From Cytobacillus oceanisediminis (lineage in GTDB: Bacteria; Bacillota; Bacilli; Bacillales; Cytobacillaceae), in contig NZ_VLKI01000013.1 of NCBI RefSeq assembly GCF_007830235.1, positions 62,001 to 126,000 on the forward strand: a stretch of 64,000 nt of DNA. The letters are read 5' to 3'. The notes under the pieces were generated by a model. That model had not been told where the DNA came from, made no database searches, and saw only the letters and a list, made by a program, of their open reading frames with translations. The position numbers were made by a program, and so were the translations under genes. How positions within the stretch are numbered: the first letter of the stretch is position 1; every line of letters begins with the position of its first letter. Positions 17,644-26,500 of this stretch are shown here, one piece after another.

Positions 17644-18087
17644 ATGCTTGACAATCTGTACCGTCAAGTCATCATTGATCATTATAAAAGCAAAAGAAAT
17701 TTTGAAGAGCTCCAGGGGGAGGATGTAGTAAAAGTACACTATAAAAACCCTACCTGCGGAGATATTATGAATTTATACTTAAAGTTTGACAACGGGTCTA
17801 TAAAAAAAGCAGCTTTTCTCGGTGAGGGCTGCAGTATCAGTATGGCCTCAGCATCCATGATGACAGAACTGTTAAAAAATAAAACGCTCACTGAAGCAGC
17901 TTCTTATAGAAAAGCCATGGAAAATTTAATTCGACGAGGCCACATACCTGAATCCATAGATATAGGAGACAGTATGGCATTACAAGGAGTGCATGCATTA
18001 AGAGCCAGACATAATTGCGCTTTGATGACCTGGCAAGCATTAGATCGGGTTTTAAAGGATAATCAGGAGTATACAAACTTTTTGTAA
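17644..18087 (+). CDS. SufU-type zinc-dependent sulfur-transfer protein, second copy
   Basis: 147 residues, equal to B. subtilis SufU. The zinc ligands are conserved: NPTCGD (Cys38, Asp40), GEGCSISMASASMM (Cys63) and ARHNCALMTW (Cys125). SufU accepts persulfide sulfur from the cysteine desulfurase SufS through its zinc site for Fe-S cluster assembly. No sufS, sufB, sufC or sufD is nearby, so this is a stand-alone paralog. RBS AGGGAGG. The gap to the COG0523 gene is 36 bases. A zinc protein induced by zinc starvation is unexpected; the adjacent GTPase may load it. Confidence 0.87.
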   Translation: MLDNLYRQVIIDHYKSKRNFEELQGEDVVKVHYKNPTCGDIMNLYLKFDNGSIKKAAFLGEGCSISMASASMMTELLKNKTLTEAASYRKAMENLIRRGHIPESIDIGDSMALQGVHALRARHNCALMTWQALDRVLKDNQEYTNFL

Positions 18088-18205
18088 ATTCGTAATTCAA
18101 TCGAGCAGTTGGCGCTGCATTTGTTCTAAATTCCAGGTTGTCAAAAAACTGACCTCCCTCTCTTTATTACAAGCTTTATTCACATAGTTGTTTTTAAGCT
18201 TATAG

Positions 18206-18405
18206 ATGTTGCCCGTTGATTTCCGCTGCGGACACTTGATTTCCGCGGGGAGGAACGGGAGCCTCCTCGGCTTCGCCTGCGGGGGCTCCCGCTCCCTCTC
18301 CTTCCGCAGGACATTGAATAATCTCCCTGAATCAACACCGCACGAAGAAAATGCGAATGCACTTTCGAGGATCAAGTGCCCTCCGCTCCATCAACTCAGC
18401 GGTTA
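18206..18405. repeat. GC-rich interspersed Bacillus repeat
   Basis: About 200 bases, much richer in G+C than the surroundings. It contains tgatttccgctgcggacact, a tandem-like tttccgcgggg, and a strong hairpin (gggagcctcc ... gggggctccc). I recognise this block as a dispersed repeat seen between genes in many Bacillus genomes. It has no convincing coding frame. It may act as a terminator between the + strand zinc operon and the convergent minus-strand cobalamin operon. Confidence 0.7.
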
Positions 18406-18448
18406 AACTTAGTTCGAAATTAACAAAATTTACAAAAAAAGTATAATT

Positions 18449-19435
18449 TTAATAAGCATCCGGATAAAATCCTTTTGCCAAAATTTCAATGGCTTCCCCA
18501 ACTCGAACTCCTTCAGATGCTGCTGATAGTGGCAAGATGACAAATCGCTCATTTTGTACAGCAGGTGTTTGGCTTAATGCCGGGTCCTTTTTTAGGAACT
18601 CAATTTTTTGTTGGGCTGTTGTTGAACCATAATCGATTACTACAATGACCTCAGGCTGGCGTTCTACTGCATCTTCTTTTGAAACGGTCGCCCAGTTTCC
18701 TTTTACATCCCCGAATATATTATGGCCTCCTGCCATTGTCACAAGTGCATTCATGATGTTTTGTGTGGCAGTGAACACATCTGTTTCACCGCTATCGTAT
18801 ACCAAAACATCGAGCGGCTCTTTTACTTCGGGTAATTGTGAAGTAATCGCTTCAATCTCTTTATTCATTTGGCCAATTAGTTTTTCACCGCGTTCTTCCA
18901 CCAGGAAAATTTTTGCGATATTGCGAATGTCACTATAGATATCTTCCAAGGTTGGTGCCACTTTAACAGATGAAGATTGTAAGTAGCTATTTATGCCCAG
19001 CTCCTTTAATTCTTCGCGTGTTGCAATGTTTTTCTCATTGAAGGCACTTTCCCAGCCTCCATATAGAAAGTCAGCTTCCGCCGAGATGACTTGCTCTTTT
19101 GATGGATATTGCTCAGCTAATACTGGTACCTTGTCGTATGCCTCCTGTAATGGCTCATAAATCTCATTATCCCGAAATGCCGTCCCGGCCATTGAGTCTT
19201 CCAAACCAAGTGCCAGCATGATTTCGGTCACATGCTGATTTAATGATATAGCACGCTTTGGTGCTTCTTCGTATTCATTGACAACCCCTTCATTTTCGAT
19301 AACAACTTTCTCCGTTTGCTCTGTTTGTTTGCTTTTCATCTTTGCTGTGTTTGCCTCTAGTGCTGAGCAAGCGGCTAATAATAATGATGCCGCTAGGAAC
19401 AGGAAAGCCCAAATTCTGCTATTTTTCATGTTCAT
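18449..19435 (-). CDS. btuF: Cobalamin/corrinoid ABC transporter substrate-binding lipoprotein
   Basis: 328 residues with a lipoprotein signal (LLLAACSA). The type III periplasmic-binding fold follows: PKRAISLNQHVTEIMLALGL, then ISAEADFLYGGW, and VSKEDAVERQPEVIVVID. Relatives bind cobalamin, haem or Fe-siderophores; the cobalamin riboswitch that heads this operon points to B12 or precursors. It should hand substrate to the permease encoded two genes upstream. RBS GAGGG before ATG 19435. Last gene of the operon. Confidence 0.82.
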   Translation of the reverse strand: MNMKNSRIWAFLFLAASLLLAACSALEANTAKMKSKQTEQTEKVVIENEGVVNEYEEAPKRAISLNQHVTEIMLALGLEDSMAGTAFRDNEIYEPLQEAYDKVPVLAEQYPSKEQVISAEADFLYGGWESAFNEKNIATREELKELGINSYLQSSSVKVAPTLEDIYSDIRNIAKIFLVEERGEKLIGQMNKEIEAITSQLPEVKEPLDVLVYDSGETDVFTATQNIMNALVTMAGGHNIFGDVKGNWATVSKEDAVERQPEVIVVIDYGSTTAQQKIEFLKKDPALSQTPAVQNERFVILPLSAASEGVRVGEAIEILAKGFYPDAY

Positions 19436-19452
19436 AGGTCCCTCAATTCAAT

Positions 19453-20217
19453 TTAATAATTTGTGTAAAAAAATAAATGAAGTTTTTTGGTAAATGGGTT
19501 TTTCGAAACACCAGCCTGCATGTGGAAGACTTCCTTCAATGTCTCTTCTGTCAAGACTTGTTCCGGTGTTCCCTCCATATAAAGAGCTCCATCTTTCATG
19601 ACCAGCAGTATATCACAATACCCAGCTGCCAAGTTTAAATCATGGAGGGCTGCCACAATGGTTATTGGCAGATCCTTTACTAAATCCATTAATTGATATT
19701 GATGTTCAATATCCAGATGATTGGTCGGTTCATCTAAAATTAAAATGTTTGCCTGCTGTGCAAGGGCACGTGCGAGCATAACCCGTTTCTTTTCGCCGCC
19801 GGATAATTGGCTAAACGTGCGGCTCTCTAAGTGAAGCACATTTGCAAGCATCATGCTTTCTTCGACAATGGCAAAGTCCTGGGGATTATCAGCTGCCAGC
19901 CATTTTTTGTACGGCGTCCTCCCCATCATGACTAAATCTTTCACGGTAAAATCAAAGAGTACCGGTGTTTCCTGACTCACCACGGCTAATTCCTGAGCAA
20001 GCTTTTTCTGTGGAAAATGGCCAATATCTTTTTCATATAACGTCACTAAACCGCTCGTTTGTTTTAAATAACGATAGATGATTTTTAGCATCGTTGATTT
20101 TCCGCTTCCATTAGGTCCAATGATGCCAACGAATTTTCCTTGTTCAACGGAAAAAGTGATATTGTTTAAGATTTGCTTGTCTGGCACTGAAAAGGACATA
20201 TTTTTGACTTGGAGCAT
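19453..20217 (-). CDS. btuD: Cobalamin/Fe-siderophore ABC transporter ATPase
   Basis: 254 residues: Walker A GPNGSGKST (about 36-44), Q-loop VVSQETPVLFDF, ABC signature QLSGGEKKRVMLARAL, Walker B ANILILDEPTNHLD, H-loop ALHDLNLA. This is the FecE/BtuD/FhuC class that powers type II importers. It starts two bases after the permease stop, so translation is probably coupled. Confidence 0.92.
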   Translation of the reverse strand: MLQVKNMSFSVPDKQILNNITFSVEQGKFVGIIGPNGSGKSTMLKIIYRYLKQTSGLVTLYEKDIGHFPQKKLAQELAVVSQETPVLFDFTVKDLVMMGRTPYKKWLAADNPQDFAIVEESMMLANVLHLESRTFSQLSGGEKKRVMLARALAQQANILILDEPTNHLDIEHQYQLMDLVKDLPITIVAALHDLNLAAGYCDILLVMKDGALYMEGTPEQVLTEETLKEVFHMQAGVSKNPFTKKLHLFFYTNY

Positions 20218-20219
20218 CC

Positions 20220-21260
20220 TTATTCACCGTCCCCAAAAGAATAACGTTTTCGCCTAAGCATCCAAATAAAAATTGGGCTTCCGCAAATAGCGGTAATAAT
20301 CCCGATTGGCATTTCTTCAGGCGCCAGGACAATACGTGCGGCCATATCCGCCCAAACTAAGAAAATGGCACCGCTTAGGGAGCTTATCGGCAGAACCATT
20401 TTGTAATTTGACCCCACCATCATCCGTACTATGTGAGGGATAATCAGCCCGACGAAGCCAATGCTTCCGCTAACTGCAACGACAACACCGGTCAGAAGGG
20501 ATACAAAGAGAATAATAAAGATTCGAAACCGGTCCAGATTAACGCCAAGAGTCGCTGCCGTTTCCTCTCCAAGCAATAAAGCATTAAGCTGGCGATAATT
20601 CATGAGCAGCAGAATAAAAACCAGCAGCAGTGAGAAAAATGGGATGGCCAGATTGGACCATTTCGCACCTGCCAGACTGCCGAGCATCCAATGCATGACC
20701 GCTTGAATGCCGCCCTGCTGCTTGGACATCATCAGCATAAAATTTGTAATGGCGGATAAGACCATTGAAACCGCAATCCCAGCCAAAAGTAGTCGAATGA
20801 CCGATATTCGTCCATTGACACGTGCTAAAAAAAACACAGTCACGACCGCAAAAATGGCCCCTAAAAATGCGGCCAGGGATATGGCATAGACCCCCAGTAC
20901 GCTGAATGCACCGAGTAAAATAACCGAAGCCGCTCCAACGGATGCTCCTGAGGATACACCCAGAATGTAGGGATCTGCAATTGAGTTCTTCACTAATGCT
21001 TGAATGGCTGCGCCGCAAATGGCCAGTGCGGCTCCTACGATAGAAGCAAGTACAATACGGGGGAATCGTATATCCCATATAATAACCGCCTGTGCATTAG
21101 AAGCATCTGTTTCTATTAATATACCCAGCTTAAAGAATAGCACTTCCCAAATAAAGCGCGGTGTAATATCAACAGATCCTACCATCACGGCAATAGTCAT
21201 GGAAGCAAGCAATCCCACGACCAGTGCACCTATCAGTAATGTAAACCGAGTCTTAGTCAT
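20220..21260 (-). CDS. btuC: FecCD/BtuC family ABC transporter permease
   Basis: 346 residues with about ten hydrophobic helices and the BtuC/FecCD signatures: DIRFPRIVLASIVGAALA, QALVKNSIADPYILGVSSGA, LLLAGIAVSM, and GSIGFVGLIIPHIVRMMVG. It forms the membrane channel of the importer. The ATG overlaps the stop of the upstream methyltransferase gene (ATGA). Confidence 0.92.
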   Translation of the reverse strand: MTKTRFTLLIGALVVGLLASMTIAVMVGSVDITPRFIWEVLFFKLGILIETDASNAQAVIIWDIRFPRIVLASIVGAALAICGAAIQALVKNSIADPYILGVSSGASVGAASVILLGAFSVLGVYAISLAAFLGAIFAVVTVFFLARVNGRISVIRLLLAGIAVSMVLSAITNFMLMMSKQQGGIQAVMHWMLGSLAGAKWSNLAIPFFSLLLVFILLLMNYRQLNALLLGEETAATLGVNLDRFRIFIILFVSLLTGVVVAVSGSIGFVGLIIPHIVRMMVGSNYKMVLPISSLSGAIFLVWADMAARIVLAPEEMPIGIITAICGSPIFIWMLRRKRYSFGDGE

Positions 21261-22093
21261 ATAAGATTCACTGGCTCCCAGCTAATGACCGCCGCATAGA
21301 AAGGATAACGGTACACATACTGGCCATCCTCTTTGGAAATAAATCGTTCTAATGAGGCTTCCACATGTGTTTTATCAATCTTAGGTGATAAGATTTTCTT
21401 GCTTTGGGCTTCATATAACTGCTGCCATGTATCATAACGATGCTCACGCTCAAGCTTTATCATTTCACAATCAGCAAAAATGCCTAACTGGTACAGCATA
21501 TTGAAGATCATGATATAATCCCGGCGCGGATATTTAATGTCATAGCCAAACTGCTCATCTAAAATGACGTAATGCGGCTGAATAGGCCCTGTTGTTAAGC
21601 CGATAATGGCACGCTTTTTGGCCAGCCTATTCATTTTCTTCAGCGTTTCATTCATTTCATACATCCGATAAAAGCAGTTCACCCCAATAACAACATCATG
21701 CGGCTCCAATTGTGCTTCTTCCCATTTGCTATGGACAAATTGGATAGGGGCACCATCTTCAAAGTACTGCTTTAAATAAGCGAGCACACTCTCCGAACCA
21801 TCAACCAGCGTTAAACTTCTGACATCTTTGCTGAGCGGGAATGTATAGTTGCCCCATCCAGGCCCAAATTCAATGCAGCTTGAGTTTTCCGGTATATACG
21901 GCTTCATTTTTTCGTAGATCTTTTTTGCATACTCATCTGTTTGCTTGTATCTTTTTTTCTTCATGGACAGCGCCCAAAAGGCTTCTTCCAGCTCATCATC
22001 GACCATTCGCCCCGGCATCTTGCCATGCCAATCCAGCATGCCTTCCTTCCAGAGCTTCTCAAAATCAAATTGCAAAGGGGATTCTTTTATCAT
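21257..22093 (-). CDS. Class I SAM-dependent methyltransferase in the cobalamin operon
   Basis: 278 residues with a SAM-binding motif I CIEFGPGWGNYTFPLS, acidic motif LTLVDGS and a later VIGVNCFYRMYEM. The N-terminus (QFDFEKLWKEGMLDWHG) is not one I can assign. Overlap with btuC by four bases and its place after decayed corrinoid genes suggest a role in corrinoid or metal uptake, but it is not a recognisable Cbi/Cob methyltransferase. Substrate unknown. Confidence 0.75.
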   Translation of the reverse strand: MIKESPLQFDFEKLWKEGMLDWHGKMPGRMVDDELEEAFWALSMKKKRYKQTDEYAKKIYEKMKPYIPENSSCIEFGPGWGNYTFPLSKDVRSLTLVDGSESVLAYLKQYFEDGAPIQFVHSKWEEAQLEPHDVVIGVNCFYRMYEMNETLKKMNRLAKKRAIIGLTTGPIQPHYVILDEQFGYDIKYPRRDYIMIFNMLYQLGIFADCEMIKLEREHRYDTWQQLYEAQSKKILSPKIDKTHVEASLERFISKEDGQYVYRYPFYAAVISWEPVNLI

Positions 22094-22160
22094 TTAAATT
22101 CTCCTCAATTTCCAAAGCCCAATGGACAATCTTTTTAAATAAAACAGCGGCCCTTGCTGC

Positions 22161-22941
22161 TTAAAACTCCAGCCCCTTTATGGCTTTAATATCCTGTTCA
22201 GCATAATAATGTTTGGTGGCATTGATGGTTGACACTAAATCGGCTAAATCTAGAATGGATGGATGTGCAGAACGGCCTGTGATAACCAGATGCATCTTTT
22301 TTGGACGGTTTTCAATGGCGTCTAACACCTAAGATAATGGCAACACATCGTCAAACAAATGGGTCGCCGCCCTTTAAACGAAGCACCTGATTGCTAAGGT
22401 TTCCCTGTTCCACCAGTAAACGATAAATTTCATCCTGGATCAGTCCATGTTTGCCCGGCTCTTATCCGCAATAAATCAGCTCAGCATCCACTTTTGCATA
22501 TTTAATAATTCAGCATTCACAAGGCGGTCATACAAAATTACATCCGCCTGCTAAATGCATTCCAATCCGCGAATCGTCAATAGTTTGGATCACCTGGGCC
22601 TGCTCCAACAATATATACAAATCCACGCACTTTTCTTCTCCTAAACGCTTAAACAGCCAGGCTTCACATTTTTGCGCATCGCCTTGTTCCACCCACTGCA
22701 ATAACTGTGGGTCTAATAGCTCTGCTAAAAGCTGTTTTTTTGTATCGCCCGTAAACTTTTTTACTATTCGGTGACGGGCTTTCTTTAAAAAAGTAACATA
22801 CTGTGCATAATGCTCTACTGCCCGTTTTGTTATAAAATAAAGTTCATGCGCTTTGCCTACTACAGCAAGCGAGGGAGCAGGCGCTTGCGCTAGACAGTTC
22901 TTAAAGTTTAATGCTTTCTTACCAAATAAAAATGCCTGCAC
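22161..22941 (-). pseudogene. Decayed SirC-SUMT-CobO gene block
   Basis: Pieces of three tetrapyrrole genes follow one another. 22941-22530 resembles a precorrin-2 dehydrogenase (SirC-like: TKKQLLAELLDPQLLQWVEQG). Around 22540-22360 there is uroporphyrinogen-III methyltransferase sequence (LYDRLVNAELLKYAKVDAEL, then [12 protein letters not shown] and [12 protein letters not shown]) in changing frames. 22325-22161 is the end of a corrinoid adenosyltransferase CobO/BtuR (AIENRPKKMHLVITGRSAHP ... IKGLEF). Stops, frameshifts and a deletion between SUMT and CobO make all three inactive. Confidence 0.75.
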
Positions 22942-22965
22942 TCCTTTTCAAAGGAATACAGGCAT
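22928..22965 (-). terminator. Cobalamin riboswitch terminator
   Basis: Minus-strand hairpin ATGCCTGTATTCCTTT / AAAGGAGTGCAGGCAT followed by TTTTATTT, about 95 bases after the B12 aptamer. It is the probable expression platform. Confidence 0.8.
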
Positions 22966-23059
22966 ATGAAATGACAGTATAAAAATAAGCATACATACTG
23001 AAACTCAAAAACAATTGCATGAATTGTCCCGCCTATACTTCTCCCTCCGAAAAGCAAGT

Positions 23060-23225
23060 GTCGTTTAAATAAGCAGGTTTCCTGACTTGAGCTTCTTCTT
23101 ACTCTTACACCTTCCCGATTTCTCAGTGGCATTGTAATTTCATCAGCTCTTACAGTAGCGGGGGCTGTACTAGACTTTCACTAGTTTCCCTTTTACCTCA
23201 ACAAAAGTGAGCACTTATTTAAATT
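23060..23225 (-). promoter_or_regulatory. Cobalamin (B12) riboswitch
   Basis: The minus strand contains the conserved core: AAAGGGAAACTAGTGAAAGT, CAGCCCCCGCTACTGTAA, ATGCCACTG, GGGAAGGTGTAAGAGTA, AAGTCAGGAAACCTGC. With B12 bound the downstream terminator should stop transcription into the decayed cob block and the intact transporter operon. Confidence 0.94.
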
Positions 23226-23509
23226 GATATATTAATTTTTTACTAATATAACATATAATGACCAAATTTGACATATTATTTTTTTGAAAAATTTAAGAGA
23301 AGATTATGTTACCGTTCACCTTTAACGAACAGACTTTCATTTATGAAGAAAAATAAATGATATTGGTGCTAGAATAGATTAATAGGGATAGATGGCTTTT
23401 GTGTTCCTACAGCTGGAACTCACAGACTAACACCTTTCTAATTAATCCACCATATCCCCTCAAGAGAAAATTCCAAGTTAATAGTGGATATTTTTACGTT
23501 TAAGTCCCA

Positions 23510-26500
23510 CTATTGAACAACTTCCTCTCCCTGATAAATCCGAAATGCCGGAACAATCGTATCCGACACAATCTCTTTCCCTTTTTCCCGAATAAAATCC
23601 AATTTATAATAAGCATCGAACCTTTGACTTATTTCTGTTTTCACCAATTCAGGCGGGGTGACGACGATAAATTGGAACTTCAGTTTTTCAGCAACGGCGA
23701 AGATCGGGTCAAGCACATGAGCCGACGCTGCTTGTCCGAATGGATTATCACACACTAATGGAACCCAGCTTTGATCGGTTTCACTTTTAACGGATAGGAG
23801 CATCATCATCATGACCATGCGGGCAGATAGCTTTTGGCCGCCGCTGCCATCTGATTTCGTTTTCGAACCCTGGTTGATCGTCTGCCAGGTTGAATAATGC
23901 TCGCGCTGCGGTTTTCCGTACATGAAGGCATTGTCTGTACGCATGTTATAAACCAAGAGTTCTGGGTAACGATTTCTGAGGGAGACAAATAAAATCTGCT
24001 CATCACTGATGAGTTGCTTTATGTCCTGGTCCAGCTCCAGATTATTGTCGTCAATCATCTCAAATCGCTTCGTAATTTTGTTAATCGCTGAAACAAAATG
24101 CTGTTTCAGCAACGGTTCGACATCTTCCGCTTTTTTAGGCAGGATGTCTTCTTTGAGCTGAACAAGCGGGAAAGATCCCCGTTCATTCTTCAGCTTCATT
24201 TTCGTAATCATGGAACGAATCGCTTCTGAAATGCTCATTACCTTCATGCTTGCCCGGCTGGCCCAGAAGTTCTGCGCTTTCTCTGCCCGTTCTTTGTCTC
24301 GTTCCAATTGCTCTAAGCCGCTCTGTGAAAAACGCTTCATGTTTTGAACGACATTTTGAATATGCCCATAATGCCTTGTATCCATGTGATCGAGCGTAGT
24401 TAAGACTTCATTTTTAAAGCGGATCTCCCAATCCTTGCCTTCAATATTAAGCTTTAAATTGCGCAGGGATTGTTCAATTTTCGCATGTTTCTCCTGGCCT
24501 TCTTCCTGAATATCCTGATGTTTTTCACTCCAGGAAATGATGCTTTGCCTTCCTTGACTCTTAATTTTCTCGACATCTTCTTCCGTAAAGGCAGCCGCTT
24601 CCTCTTTCAGAATAACGGATAGAGTTAACAGATCGCCTTCGAAACCAGCAATGTTTTGTTCGGTTTCTTTTTTGCGCTGTTCCGTTTGCTTCATTCCTGC
24701 CTTCGTCTGTTTAGTCTGGTCAGTAATTTCAACTGTCTTCACTTCCAGATCAAGCTCTTCCCATTCTTCCGGCTGTTTGTCATGCTTGTCCACTTTTTTT
24801 GCTGACTTTTTACGCAGATCAATCGCATGCTTTAAAGACGTTTCAGCAACGGTTACGGCCGTTCCCTGTTCGCGCTCCTCTTTCTCAGCTGCCTTTGTTT
24901 CCTTTGCAGCCGTCTGCACCAAGTTTTCTAAAATACTCATTGGTTCATCTGGTTCAAAAGCTTCTTTCCACTCTTCGTTAAGAGCATGAAGTTTTTTCTC
25001 CAGCTTCTTTTGCTGCTTCTGTTCGGATTCTCTTGTCGCTTGAATCGCAAGCAATTCACTTGCTTGTTCTTCTTTTGATTTTTGAAGCTGTTTTAGTTCA
25101 TCGATGCTTCCGTTGATCTCTTCTAAAATATGAGATGATAACCGTGGGACCTCTTCAGAAGCGTCAGCTTTCTCAGCTGCAGGAAAGGCCGCACTTTCAA
25201 TAAAGAAGCTAATCTCCTTAATAGTTTGCTCGGTTGATAGCTTCCATTCCAGATACGTTTGACTCCACTTTTCCTGCAGGCCAACGATGGTTTGATGCTC
25301 ACTGGCAATCTCCTGCTGGGCGGCTGTGAATGAATCCTTTTGTTTCTCTTTTTCCAGCTTTACCCGTTTATTTTCCTGGTTCAGCGACTTTTCACGGTCA
25401 AATTCCTCAAGCGTTTCCACATCTTTTACTAGTTTTTCAATCTTTTCTTTTGTCTTCTCCAGCTGTTCCTTCAGCCCAAGCTGCAGTTCTCTTTCTTTTT
25501 CCTCATGCACGATGATTGCCTGTAATTCTGTCTTCTTGGCAATCATCGCTTCCTGTTCCTGATTTAGTGTTCTATCGATATCACTGGCAAGGTCATTGGC
25601 CAGGAAGCGGTCGATTTCTTTTAAAATTCGTCGTAAAGATGTTTCCGTTTTTTCGATCTCTGCAAGTGTATCTTTCTTTTCTTCTATTTGTTTCGCAATC
25701 TTAATTTTCCAGTTCGTGAATTGATTTTTATCTGTCAGCAGTTCCTTCTCCGTGCCAGTAATCATCACAAAAGAACCCTGATGATTTTCGCTCGTCATTT
25801 CTTCACGCATAAAAATCGGAACCGGGCTTTTAAACATTCTTCCTGACAAAACCTGCTGATTAATTTTCTCCCATTGCGGCTTGCTTACAACTAAGCCATA
25901 AGGAAGAAGCGGGTGCGCCAGCAAATGGTTCGCCATTTCATCCGGTCTTAACGATTGGAGAAATTGGGACCCAAAAAATACGTCAATGCCCGTCTTCTCA
26001 TCAATCCATTCTTTTAATTCCTTCACGTCATTGTTCGCAATCCAGAAGTGCTCATCATTCAAGGCATAATCCAGCTGCGTTTCCCAAAGAGCTTTTTTAA
26101 CTTCTTCCCCTTGCTCTCGATTCTGAACGAGGAGCTCTTCCACTTGCAGGGCATATTTTGATAAAAGCGCGTTCGTGAATGGCGCCGTGACATCATCCAA
26201 TAACCCATGCAGTTTATCGGCCAGCTTCGATTCTCTGCGATGCTGCTCTTCACTTTTCATCTTTAACTCTTCACGTTTTTCTTCTGAATACTGAATCGAT
26301 TGTGCGAGGGTACCATGTGCAGATGCAAGCTGATTCTGCTTTTCATTCGATTGTTTATCTTTTACCTGCAGATCTTCCAGACTAGCTCTTTTGGTTTCAA
26401 TCTGTTTTAACAGATTTTCGATAAAGCCCTGTAAATCATAGGTTAAGCGATCGCCAAATTCTTTGATAAGTTTTTCTTCTTTCGACTCAAATTCATGAAT

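Noticed and set aside
18097-18406. ORFs of 60-92 aa in the GC-rich block
   Set aside because: They lie in an interspersed repeat with hairpins and low-complexity translation; not coding.
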